Positions 1-5,553 of a DNA stretch of 8,272 nucleotides are shown one piece after another. How positions within the stretch are numbered: the first letter of the stretch is position 1; every line of letters begins with the position of its first letter. The notes beneath the pieces were generated by a model, which ran no database searches, had not been told where the DNA came from, and saw only the letters and a program-made list of their open reading frames with translations. Source of the stretch: Saprospiraceae bacterium (GTDB taxonomy: Bacteria; Bacteroidota; Bacteroidia; Chitinophagales; Saprospiraceae); the NCBI GenBank assembly GCA_020630355.1, contig JAHDBO010000082.1, positions 1-8,272 of the forward strand, written 5' to 3'. Both the position numbers and the translations under genes were made by a program.

Positions 1-76
1 GAGCGCAATAAAAAATAAAATTCTGATTTTTCCAAATAATTGAACTTTTTTTAAATCAATATCATTGTTCCTAGTA

Positions 77-89
77 GAGTATAATACTC
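77..89. repeat. Perfect short palindrome upstream of rpoD
   Basis: GAGTAT-A-ATACTC is an uninterrupted 6-bp dyad around a single central base. It lies about 60 nt upstream of the proposed rpoD promoter. It could be a binding site for a dimeric regulator, but no regulator is identifiable and the AT-rich context makes chance dyads fairly common. Confidence 0.35.
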
Positions 90-128
90 ACATGAGAATG
101 ACGCATTTCTTACTTTAGTGCTTTTTAC

Positions 129-159
129 TTGATTTACATGTAAAAAAGCGTTAATTTTG
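129..159 (+). promoter_or_regulatory. Bacteroidota-type promoter of rpoD
   Basis: TTG at 129-131, a 20-nt spacer, then TAATTTTG at 152-159 matches the Bacteroidota -33/-7 pattern (TTG, about 17-23 nt, TAnnTTTG). This promoter class is read by the very sigma factor encoded downstream. The transcript would start near 164-168, giving a leader of about 40 nt. Two copies of GCGTTAA overlap and follow the -7 box. The assignment rests on pattern matching only. Confidence 0.5.
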
Positions 160-165
160 CGTTAA
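148..165 (+). repeat. GCGTTAA direct repeats at the rpoD -7 box
   Basis: GCGTTAA occurs at 148-154 and again at 159-165, with an 11-nt start-to-start distance, close to one helical turn. The first copy overlaps the start of the -7 element and the second overlaps its end, so a protein bound here would sit on the promoter. Such placement suits a repressor or autoregulatory site, but the repeat is short and may be coincidental. Confidence 0.3.
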
Positions 166-204
166 CTGTAACTGATTTACTTACTGCACAAAAAAGCTGC
201 TTGA

Positions 205-1074
205 ATGAGACAACTAAAGATTACTAAGTCGATAACGAACCGTGAAAGCCAATCTTTAGAAAAGTATTTACAAGAAATAGGTAAAGTAGACCTATTGACT
301 CCAGAGGAAGAAGTTGATTTAGCTAAAAGGATCAAGCAGGGCGACCAAAGAGCGTTGGAGAAACTGACCAAAGCGAACTTGCGTTTCGTCGTTTCAGTTG
401 CCAAGCAATATCAAAACCAAGGTCTTTCCCTAAGTGATTTAATCAATGAAGGAAATTTAGGGCTGATTAAAGCCGCACAGCGATTTGATGAAACTAGAGG
501 TTTCAAGTTCATCTCCTACGCCGTTTGGTGGATTAGACAATCCATCTTGCAAGCATTGGCAGAACAATCCCGTATCGTTCGCCTACCCTTGAACAAAGTG
601 GGCTCTTTGAACAAAATCAATAAGGCATTTTCTCAGTTGGAACAGGAATATGAGCGTGAACCTTCCGCCGACGAGTTGGCAGAACAGTTGGACATCGCCA
701 CCGAAGAAGTACAAACTACCTTGGGTGTTGCTGCCAGACACGTTTCTATGGATGCCCCTTTTGTGGAGGGAGAAGATAACTCTTTGTTGGACGTACTGGA
801 AAACTCTAATACGCCGACTACTGATTCCAAATTGAATTATGCAGAATCATTAAGAAGAGAAATCGAGCGTTCTTTGAGTACTCTTACTGAAAGACAGTGC
901 GATGTGATTAAGCTTTACTTTGGTATCGGTGTGGAACACCCAATGTCTCTGGAAGATATAGGAGATAAATTCGGGTTGACCCGTGAACGGGTTCGCCAAA
1001 TCAAAGATAAAGCAATCAATAAATTGCGTTCTACCTCTAGAAGTAAGTTATTGAAAAACTACTTAGGAGCTTAA
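205..1074 (+). CDS. rpoD: Primary (housekeeping) RNA polymerase sigma factor, RpoD/SigA type
   Basis: This is the sigma subunit that directs core RNA polymerase to housekeeping promoters. Visible domains: region 1.2 around residues 16-48; region 2 around 52-122, with the core-binding NLRFVVSVAKQYQ stretch and the promoter-melting FKFISYAVWWIRQSI stretch; region 3 around 130-205; and region 4 around 215-285, with the helix-turn-helix SLEDIGDKFGLTRERVRQIK. At 289 residues it lacks the acidic region 1.1 and the large non-conserved insert of proteobacterial RpoD, as in Bacteroidota primary sigma factors (about 286-290 residues). The start MRQLKITKSITNRES is the conserved N-terminus of those proteins, which fixes the ATG at 205. 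There is no clear Shine-Dalgarno sequence, only an A-rich stretch, which is usual for the phylum. The gene stands alone, with its own promoter and a strong terminator. Confidence 0.97.
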   Translation: MRQLKITKSITNRESQSLEKYLQEIGKVDLLTPEEEVDLAKRIKQGDQRALEKLTKANLRFVVSVAKQYQNQGLSLSDLINEGNLGLIKAAQRFDETRGFKFISYAVWWIRQSILQALAEQSRIVRLPLNKVGSLNKINKAFSQLEQEYEREPSADELAEQLDIATEEVQTTLGVAARHVSMDAPFVEGEDNSLLDVLENSNTPTTDSKLNYAESLRREIERSLSTLTERQCDVIKLYFGIGVEHPMSLEDIGDKFGLTRERVRQIKDKAINKLRSTSRSKLLKNYLGA

Positions 1075-1090
1075 AACTTATTCTCCTATC

Positions 1091-1130
1091 AAAAAAGCCT
1101 AGCTAGATACATTTTAGCTAGGCTTTTTTT
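1091..1130 (+). terminator. Intrinsic terminator of rpoD
   Basis: A perfect 15-bp stem (1091-1105 pairs with 1115-1129) has a GC-containing core, GCCTAGCTA, and a 9-nt loop, and ends in an eight-T run (1123-1130). It begins 16 nt after the rpoD stop. The six leading A residues make it structurally symmetrical, so it could also stop transcription from the other strand. It makes rpoD a monocistronic unit and separates it from the dehydrogenase gene. Confidence 0.93.
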
Positions 1131-1275
1131 ATTGCTCTTGCCCTCATTTTTTGTACGCCATACCTTATAATATTCCAACAAAAAGCCTCATTTTTGCGGA
1201 AAGTTTTAAAAACATTCATTTTTTAAGCTTACAACCAAATAATACTCTATTTCAGTCCAAACCACGTAAAGTATC

Positions 1276-2727
1276 ATGACTCAACACGACATCACCCTTC
1301 AAGAATGGAGAAAGCAAGAAAAAACAGCATTAGAATTGCTTCAAATTGCAGGCGAGTTGCGCTTTGACCGTTCTATTGAATTGATTCTTTTTAGAAGAGA
1401 CATCTATGACACACGCCCTAGCGAGGTTATCGACAATCATCTTTTTGCCCAAGAATATTCAAAACAACCGATTACTGTTACGACCAGCTTGAATTTGGCG
1501 AAAGCCATTATGAAACTCCAGCATTTGGCTCCTTCCAAATTGGATCTAGGAAAACTAGGAAAACAATGGAATGAGGAAAATGCTCATTTTGAATCCATGG
1601 ATGATTTTCTTAAAGATAAATTGTCGGATCATTTTGGTGAAGATAAAAAGCAGTTGAGCCCTAGGGACGTGGTCTTGTACGGCTTTGGTCGCATCGGTCG
1701 CCTAGCTGCCAGACGGATTATCCAGTTGACTGGTAAAGGAGAGCAACTGCGATTGAAAGCAATCGTATTGCGCGCTAAAATGAGCGACAGAGCGGAAGAA
1801 CTGGAAAAAAGAGCCGCTTTATTGCGTATTGACTCCGTCCACGGCCGTTTTCAAGGCATTGTAGAAGTAGATGTGGAAAAAGAGGAATTGATAGTCAATG
1901 GCAACCGTGTCAAAATCATCTTTGCCAAGCAGCCAAGCGATATCGATTATACTGAATATGGTATCGAAAACGCTATTGTTATTGATAATACTGGAGTCTG
2001 GAGAGATAGAGAAGGACTGAGCACGCACCTGCGCCCAGGCGCTACGCATGTCATGTTGACCGCACCGGGGAAAGATGTTCCTAACATTGTGCATGGTGTC
2101 AACCAAAAAGAGCTGGATTTCAAAGCAAATCAGTGTTTTTCAGCGGCATCTTGTACAACGAATGCCATTGCACCAATACTAAGTGTCATTCATGATAGTC
2201 ATGGTATCGAAAAAGGGCATATTGAAACCATTCATGCTTATACAAACGACCAGAATCTAATTGACAATTTTCATAAAAAACCGAGGAGGGGACGTGGTGC
2301 GCCTATCAATATGGTGTTGACCTCTACGGGTGCGGCAAAAGCAGTTGCGAAAGTGATTCCTGCCCTTAAAGGCATTTTGACTGGAAATGCAGTGCGTGTG
2401 CCTGTTCCAAATGTTTCACTTGCCATCATGACTTTGACCCTAAAAGAAGGCACAAGTGTTGAAGCGTTGAATGAGTTGATAAAACGTGCTTCTTTAGAGG
2501 GCAAATTGGTAGAGCAAATCCATTATTCAGATGACCAAGAGTTTGTCTCTACCGACATGGTAGGCTCAACAAGTACCTCTGTTTTTGATGCTCCCTCTAC
2601 GATCGTTTCGCAAGATGGAAAGACCGTGACTATATACGCTTGGTATGACAATGAATACGGCTATACTTGTCAGGTAGTCCGATTAGCAAAGTATGTGTCA
2701 CAGGTGCGACGTCTAAGATATTATTAA
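1276..2727 (+). CDS. gap: Long-form glyceraldehyde-3-phosphate dehydrogenase (N-terminally extended)
   Basis: It converts glyceraldehyde 3-phosphate and 1,3-bisphosphoglycerate in glycolysis or gluconeogenesis, in the cytosol. The dehydrogenase core starts near residue 130. It shows the nucleotide-binding GFGRIGR (136-142), IDSVHGRF (185-192), the catalytic SAASCTTN with nucleophile Cys293, His320 in HAYTNDQ as the base, STGAAKAV (350-357), VRVPVPNVS (373-381) and WYDNEYGY (456-463). At 483 residues it is about 150 longer than classical GapA. The extra N-terminal region of about 130 residues (rich in Leu and charged residues, ending APSKLDLGKL) is typical of a distinct family found in Bacteroidota, Vibrio and Pseudomonas. 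Where classical NAD enzymes have Asn-Asp after the second strand, this protein reads VLR (Arg166), so NADP(H) use or an anabolic role is plausible but inferred. The ATG at 1276 has no good Shine-Dalgarno sequence. I found no convincing promoter in 1131-1275. Confidence 0.95.
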   Translation: MTQHDITLQEWRKQEKTALELLQIAGELRFDRSIELILFRRDIYDTRPSEVIDNHLFAQEYSKQPITVTTSLNLAKAIMKLQHLAPSKLDLGKLGKQWNEENAHFESMDDFLKDKLSDHFGEDKKQLSPRDVVLYGFGRIGRLAARRIIQLTGKGEQLRLKAIVLRAKMSDRAEELEKRAALLRIDSVHGRFQGIVEVDVEKEELIVNGNRVKIIFAKQPSDIDYTEYGIENAIVIDNTGVWRDREGLSTHLRPGATHVMLTAPGKDVPNIVHGVNQKELDFKANQCFSAASCTTNAIAPILSVIHDSHGIEKGHIETIHAYTNDQNLIDNFHKKPRRGRGAPINMVLTSTGAAKAVAKVIPALKGILTGNAVRVPVPNVSLAIMTLTLKEGTSVEALNELIKRASLEGKLVEQIHYSDDQEFVSTDMVGSTSTSVFDAPSTIVSQDGKTVTIYAWYDNEYGYTCQVVRLAKYVSQVRRLRYY

Positions 2728-2753
2728 CAAAGAGCGTATGAAAAAGGTAGAAC

Positions 2754-2783
2754 TTTGTGCTACCAGACTTGTTTTTATCTTTG
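2754..2783 (+). promoter_or_regulatory. Bacteroidota-type promoter of trxB
   Basis: TTTG at 2754-2757, an 18-nt spacer, and TATCTTTG at 2776-2783 form the best match in the window to the TTTG/TAnnTTTG consensus. It lies wholly in the gap between the dehydrogenase and trxB, and predicts a leader of about 25 nt. A 5-bp dyad (GGTAG at 2746-2750, CTACC at 2760-2764) brackets the -33 element and could be an operator, though it is short. Confidence 0.6.
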
Positions 2784-2814
2784 AATCTTTTTGAAATAAA
2801 AAATCTAAGAATTA

Positions 2815-3759
2815 ATGGCAAATAATATCGAGCACCATAAATGTATTATTGTAGGTTCGGGACCAGCAGGATATACAGCGGCAATATATGCCGCTAGGGC
2901 CAATCTCAAACCAATCGTTTATACAGGCCAAGAGCCTGGCGGTCAATTGATGATTACGACCGATGTTGAAAACTACCCTGGTTATCCTCTAGGTATCGGT
3001 GGGCCAAAAATGATGGAGGAATTTCAACAGCAAGCCGAGCGTTTTGGGACTGAAGTGCGCTATGATTTGATTGAAAAAGTAGATTTCAGCGGTCCAGTAC
3101 ACAAACTTTGGACAGCCAATGGGGACGAAGTACATGCAGACACTGTCGTTATTTCAACTGGGGCGAGTGCCAAGTGGCTAGGATTGGAATCGGAACAACG
3201 ACTGAACAGCAAGGGCGTTTCTGCTTGTGCGGTTTGTGATGGATTCTTTTACAAAGGTCTTGACGTTGCCGTGGTTGGTGCTGGTGATACCGCAGCAGAG
3301 GAAGCTTTGTATTTGTCGAAGTTGTGCCCCAGGGTGCACATGCTTGTGCGTAGAGACGAGATGCGGGCGTCTAAAATCATGCAAGAACGTGTTTTGGCTA
3401 CTGAAAATATCACAGTTCACTGGAATACAGAAACAGACGAAGTACTAGGAGCAGACGAAGTCGAGGGCGTTCGTGTGGTCAATAATCAAACTGGTGAAAA
3501 GACAGAGATTCCAATCAAAGGTTTCTTTGTTGCCATAGGGCACAAACCCAACACGGATATTTTCAAAGGCTGGTTAGACATGGACGAGATAGGCTATTTA
3601 ATCCCTGTCCCAGGCACTTCCAAGACGAAGATTGAAGGCGTCTTTGTTTCAGGTGATGCTCAGGACAAAACCTACCGTCAGGCGGTAACAGCTGCTGGAT
3701 CTGGCTGTATGGCAGCATTGGATGCGGAACGCTACTTGACCGAAAAAGGAATTGTTTAA
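2815..3759 (+). CDS. trxB: Thioredoxin-disulfide reductase (NADPH)
   Basis: This low-molecular-weight FAD flavoprotein passes electrons from NADPH to thioredoxin, keeping cytosolic thiols reduced. Visible elements: the FAD dinucleotide fold GSGPAG (14-19) followed by TAAIYAARA; EPGGQL (40-45); the redox-active CAVC (Cys138, Cys141) followed by Asp142; the NADPH fold GAGDTA (155-160); the VRR-DEMRAS stretch with Arg179, Arg180 and Arg184, suited to binding the 2'-phosphate of NADPH; and the closing FAD motif SGDAQD with YRQAVTAAGSG (279-297). The length of 314 residues is normal. The start is the ATG at 2815, just ahead of the conserved CIIVGSGPAG strand. It probably has its own promoter in the 87-nt gap. 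No thioredoxin gene is adjacent in this window. Confidence 0.96.
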   Translation: MANNIEHHKCIIVGSGPAGYTAAIYAARANLKPIVYTGQEPGGQLMITTDVENYPGYPLGIGGPKMMEEFQQQAERFGTEVRYDLIEKVDFSGPVHKLWTANGDEVHADTVVISTGASAKWLGLESEQRLNSKGVSACAVCDGFFYKGLDVAVVGAGDTAAEEALYLSKLCPRVHMLVRRDEMRASKIMQERVLATENITVHWNTETDEVLGADEVEGVRVVNNQTGEKTEIPIKGFFVAIGHKPNTDIFKGWLDMDEIGYLIPVPGTSKTKIEGVFVSGDAQDKTYRQAVTAAGSGCMAALDAERYLTEKGIV

Positions 3760-3764
3760 TTTTG
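3736..3764 (+). promoter_or_regulatory. Probable promoter of mqnB, overlapping the trxB stop
   Basis: TTG at 3736-3738, an 18-nt spacer, and TAATTTTG at 3757-3764 fit the phylum's promoter pattern. The -7 box begins exactly on the TAA stop codon of trxB, so the -33 element lies within the trxB coding sequence. Start of transcription near 3770 would give a leader of about 50 nt before mqnB. Because this is AT-rich DNA, the match could be accidental, and readthrough from trxB remains possible. Confidence 0.45.
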
Positions 3765-3822
3765 TTATTAATAGTGAAGAAAATCATTATTGACTCTTCA
3801 TTATTCTCTATTCATTTGTAAT

Positions 3823-4497
3823 ATGAAGCTCCTCTTTGTCGCTGCAACCCCTTTTGAAGTCGCTCCTTTGCTCGAGTATCTCCAAAGGGAGTTTGAGCCA
3901 CAAAGAGGTCTTTTCATTAAAAATGGTATAGAGTGCCAAGTTCTTGTAACAGGTGTAGGGCTTACAGCTACCGCTTTTCAGTTGGGTCGGCAGTTTCAAA
4001 TTGCTTTACCTGATTTAGCGATCAATATTGGTGTGGCAGGTGCTTATGACCGCAATTTAAAACTAGGGGATGTCGTTGTAGTCGAAGAAGAGCGTTTTGC
4101 GGATTTGGGCGTTGAAGAAGCAGATGGTAACTTTCAAGATTTGCATGATATTGAGTTGATTGGAAAAAATGAATTCCCTTTTGAAAATGGTACAATAAAT
4201 AATCATCATAGCAGTGACTTTGCGTTCTTACCTACCGTCAAAAGCATAAGCGTAAACAAAGTCAACGGTTCTCTAGAAAGCATCCAACGCATCCAAAAAA
4301 AATACAGCCCACAAATAGAAAATATGGAAGGTGCTGCATTCTTTTATGCTTGTAAGCAGTGCCGCATTTCTTTTTTAGAAATTCGTTCTATTTCCAATTA
4401 TGTGGAACCTAGGAACAAGGACAACTGGAATCTACCCTTAGCCATCAAACAAGTAAACGATACGAGTATTCAAATTTTAGAATCCCTTTTATCATGA
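3823..4497 (+). CDS. mqnB: Futalosine hydrolase (menaquinone synthesis)
   Basis: It splits futalosine into hypoxanthine and dehypoxanthine futalosine, a step of the futalosine pathway to menaquinone. It belongs to the nucleosidase/phosphorylase superfamily with methylthioadenosine nucleosidase. Visible in the 224-residue product: N-terminal strand MKLLFVAATPFEV; VTGVGLTAT (42-50), a glycine-rich turn; INIGVAGAY (67-75); LGDVVVVEEE (81-90); ENMEGAAFFYAC (166-177), with Met168/Glu169 at the ribose-binding position; and EIRSISNYVEPRN (186-198), followed by W and PLAI. These last two blocks are characteristic of Bacteroidota MqnB. I chose the ATG at 3823 because the upstream in-frame TTG at 3790 would add 11 residues not seen in the family. 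It overlaps the next gene by 4 nt. Other menaquinone genes (mqnA, C, D) are not in the window. Confidence 0.9.
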   Translation: MKLLFVAATPFEVAPLLEYLQREFEPQRGLFIKNGIECQVLVTGVGLTATAFQLGRQFQIALPDLAINIGVAGAYDRNLKLGDVVVVEEERFADLGVEEADGNFQDLHDIELIGKNEFPFENGTINNHHSSDFAFLPTVKSISVNKVNGSLESIQRIQKKYSPQIENMEGAAFFYACKQCRISFLEIRSISNYVEPRNKDNWNLPLAIKQVNDTSIQILESLLS

Positions 4498-4874
4498 AAA
4501 TCAAATCATTCTCTTCTTTCATTTTATTGTCCGTTTTCTTTATCTCCTTCTTAATTTCATGCAACTCAGGTCCGAGTTTCAATAGTGCAGATCTGAACGG
4601 CACATGGAATTCGGTAGAAGCTTTTCGAGGTGGTAAAAAAACAGAATCGCTTTCAAATACTTACTTTACTTTTGCCGATGGCACTTTAGAAACCAATCTT
4701 TCCCTTTCAGGAGAGGTGGTGAAAGGCAACTACACCTTGGAAGGCAATAAAATCACCGAGACAGGCGCTAATGACTTGGTTTATACCATCGAGTCCCTCA
4801 ACCCAGAAGGGTTGACCCTTAGCTTTGAACTCAATAGTATGGAGTTCAAAATTTTGCTTGATAAAAGCAAATAA
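4494..4874 (+). CDS. Small lipocalin-like lipoprotein
   Basis: A 126-residue exported protein. Residues 1-22 form a lipoprotein signal peptide: Lys at 2 and 4, a hydrophobic core, then the lipobox LISC with the lipidated Cys23. The residues after Cys (NSGPS) lack the acidic run that Bacteroidota use as a surface-export signal, so a periplasm-facing anchor is more likely. The mature part resembles lipocalin-like domains of this phylum: LNGTWNSVEAFRGG (34-47), a central YFTFADGTLE strand, VKGNYTLEGNKI, and a closing strand pair ending MEFKILLDKSK. Its ligand or role is unknown. The ATG overlaps the mqnB stop in an ATGA junction, implying translational coupling and one transcript. A functional link to menaquinone synthesis is not shown. 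Several Bacteroidota families share this fold, so I assign no symbol. Confidence 0.82.
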   Translation: MKIKSFSSFILLSVFFISFLISCNSGPSFNSADLNGTWNSVEAFRGGKKTESLSNTYFTFADGTLETNLSLSGEVVKGNYTLEGNKITETGANDLVYTIESLNPEGLTLSFELNSMEFKILLDKSK

Positions 4875-4945
4875 ACTAGAATAACAAGACTAGCGTATAT
4901 CGCAACAATTCTATTTTAAAATAAAACAATTTTATTTCGAAAAAT

Positions 4946-4963
4946 ATACCCATAATTGGGTAT
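4946..4963. repeat. Perfect 7-bp inverted repeat in the convergent gap
   Basis: ATACCCA, the loop TAAT, and TGGGTAT form a perfect dyad. It is not followed by a T run, so it is not a terminator on either strand. It sits about 23-40 nt upstream of a TATTTTTG box (4986-4993), close to where a -33 element would be, so it could be a regulator site for a transcript starting near 5000. Confidence 0.4.
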
Positions 4964-4985
4964 GGAGTATTAGGGATTAGTGTAA

Positions 4986-4993
4986 TATTTTTG
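4986..4993 (+). promoter_or_regulatory. Possible -7 box within the convergent gap
   Basis: TATTTTTG fits TAnnTTTG exactly. No TTG lies at the proper distance upstream; the nearest (4956-4958) would leave a 27-nt spacer. The perfect palindrome at 4946-4963 covers that zone. If real, it would be an activator-dependent promoter feeding a transcript of roughly 90 nt that ends at the terminator 5053-5090. Confidence 0.25.
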
Positions 4994-4997
4994 CTTC

Positions 4998-5090
4998 GAA
5001 GGAATCGAAATAATTACTCTCTCTCTGATTTTTTGTACCCTTCAAAACAACTCGGTGACTTGTGCCCAAGTCATCGTTTTTTTATTTTTT
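4998..5090 (+). ncRNA. Candidate small RNA or structured 3' UTR
   Basis: No coding sequence is apparent on the + strand between the lipoprotein stop and the terminator. The stretch holds a small hairpin (TTCGA at 4995-4999 with TCGAA at 5005-5009), a (CT)5 run at 5017-5026, a T-rich single-stranded segment, and a strong terminator hairpin. This layout, with a possible -7 box just upstream, resembles an intergenic small RNA. It could equally be the tail of the mqnB-lipoprotein mRNA. The left boundary is a guess from the -7 box. Confidence 0.25.
5053..5090 (+). terminator. Intrinsic terminator between convergent genes
   Basis: A 9-bp stem (CGGTGACTT 5053-5061 with AAGTCATCG 5068-5076, one G-U pair) has a 6-nt GTGCCC loop and is followed by seven T, one A and six T. 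It lies 178 nt beyond the lipoprotein stop and 13 nt before the hslR stop on the opposite strand. It should end + strand transcripts. Read from the - strand, the stem is preceded by A-rich sequence and followed by GTTGTTTTG, so weaker bidirectional action on hslR is possible. Confidence 0.85.
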
Positions 5091-5103
5091 CACAAAATTA
5101 CAC

Positions 5104-5511
5104 TTAAAGATCTTCCATACCATCTTTAAGGTAATCCCCTTTAAATCTATCTATATCCCTTCTCTCTCGCTTGGTCGGACGCCCCTCTCCTTTTTCTCGG
5201 ACTTCATTCCTAGCTTTGCCTACAAACCAAGCCTTAAATTTATTCATTTCCGCCTCTGGAGTGTGGTTTTTATAACATTCAAAAGCAATCGCTGCCCCTA
5301 CCCTTTTCTCTAGCAATTTGACGACCTCAAAAGTTAAATCGAAACCTTCTTTGCGTACTTCAATCCGCTCTCCTACTTGTACCAAGTAAGAAGGCTTGAT
5401 CGGTTTTCCCTCAATTTTCACTTTGTTTGTTTTACAGGCATTGGTCGCCAAAGTCCGTGTTTTGAAGATTCGTACAGACCACAACCATTTATCAATACGT
5501 ACTTTTTTCAT
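5104..5511 (-). CDS. hslR: S4-domain RNA-binding protein, Hsp15 (HslR) family
   Basis: Hsp15 binds free 50S subunits that carry a stranded peptidyl-tRNA and helps recycle them; that role is known for the Escherichia coli protein. This 135-residue product begins with an S4 domain (about 4-51): VRIDKWLWSVRIFKTRTLATNAC, then VKIEGKPIKPSYLVQVGERIEVR. A basic C-terminal tail follows, with GRPTKRERRDIDRFK (110-124), the usual ending in this family. Length is typical. The ATG at 5511-5509 is preceded by AAAGGA, an unusually good Shine-Dalgarno match for this window, although only 3 nt from the start codon. It lies 42 nt downstream of the large outer-membrane protein gene on the same strand, so it may be co-transcribed with it; a TACATTTG box in the gap may add its own promoter. 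It converges on the lipoprotein gene. Confidence 0.9.
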   Translation of the reverse strand: MKKVRIDKWLWSVRIFKTRTLATNACKTNKVKIEGKPIKPSYLVQVGERIEVRKEGFDLTFEVVKLLEKRVGAAIAFECYKNHTPEAEMNKFKAWFVGKARNEVREKGEGRPTKRERRDIDRFKGDYLKDGMEDL

Positions 5512-5522
5512 GATTCCTTTTT

Positions 5523-5530
5523 CAAATGTA
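5523..5530 (-). promoter_or_regulatory. Possible -7 box for hslR
   Basis: On the - strand this reads TACATTTG, an exact TAnnTTTG match, 11 nt before the hslR start codon. The only upstream TTTG leaves a 13-nt spacer, too short for the phylum's pattern. The very short leader also argues against it. I regard it as a weak candidate. Confidence 0.22.
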
Positions 5531-5553
5531 TGTTTTCTAAACCCAAATTATTT

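Noticed and set aside
1143..1173. TTG with TATAAT-like sequence (CTTATAATATT) as a dehydrogenase promoter
   Set aside because: It resembles a proteobacterial -10 box rather than the TAnnTTTG element used in this phylum, and it is about 100 nt from the start codon.
1819..2106. Open frame of 95 codons on the - strand opposite the dehydrogenase
   Set aside because: It lies entirely antisense to a highly conserved gene, and its product resembles no known protein.
2746..2764. GGTAG/CTACC hairpin after the dehydrogenase as a terminator
   Set aside because: The stem is only 5 bp and the T run that follows is offset by six bases; it overlaps a well-matched promoter instead.
3790..3822. In-frame TTG upstream of mqnB as an alternative start
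   Set aside because: It would add 11 residues (MTLHYSLFICN) absent from the family, whereas the ATG at 3823 begins directly with the conserved first strand.
4798..4820. Two mutually exclusive hairpins (TCAACCC/GGGTTGA and AAGGG/CCCTT)
   Set aside because: They resemble a riboswitch-like alternative fold, but lie inside the lipoprotein coding sequence with no T run, and are probably a codon-level coincidence.
4919..4937. AAATAAAA-CAA-TTTTATTT dyad as a terminator for the lipoprotein gene
   Set aside because: The stem is made only of A-T pairs and would be too weak; a far better terminator lies at 5053-5090.
5062..5313. Open frame on the + strand opposite hslR
   Set aside because: It begins inside the terminator hairpin, its product is a low-complexity Phe/Ser/Leu-rich sequence, and the opposite strand has a clear conserved gene.
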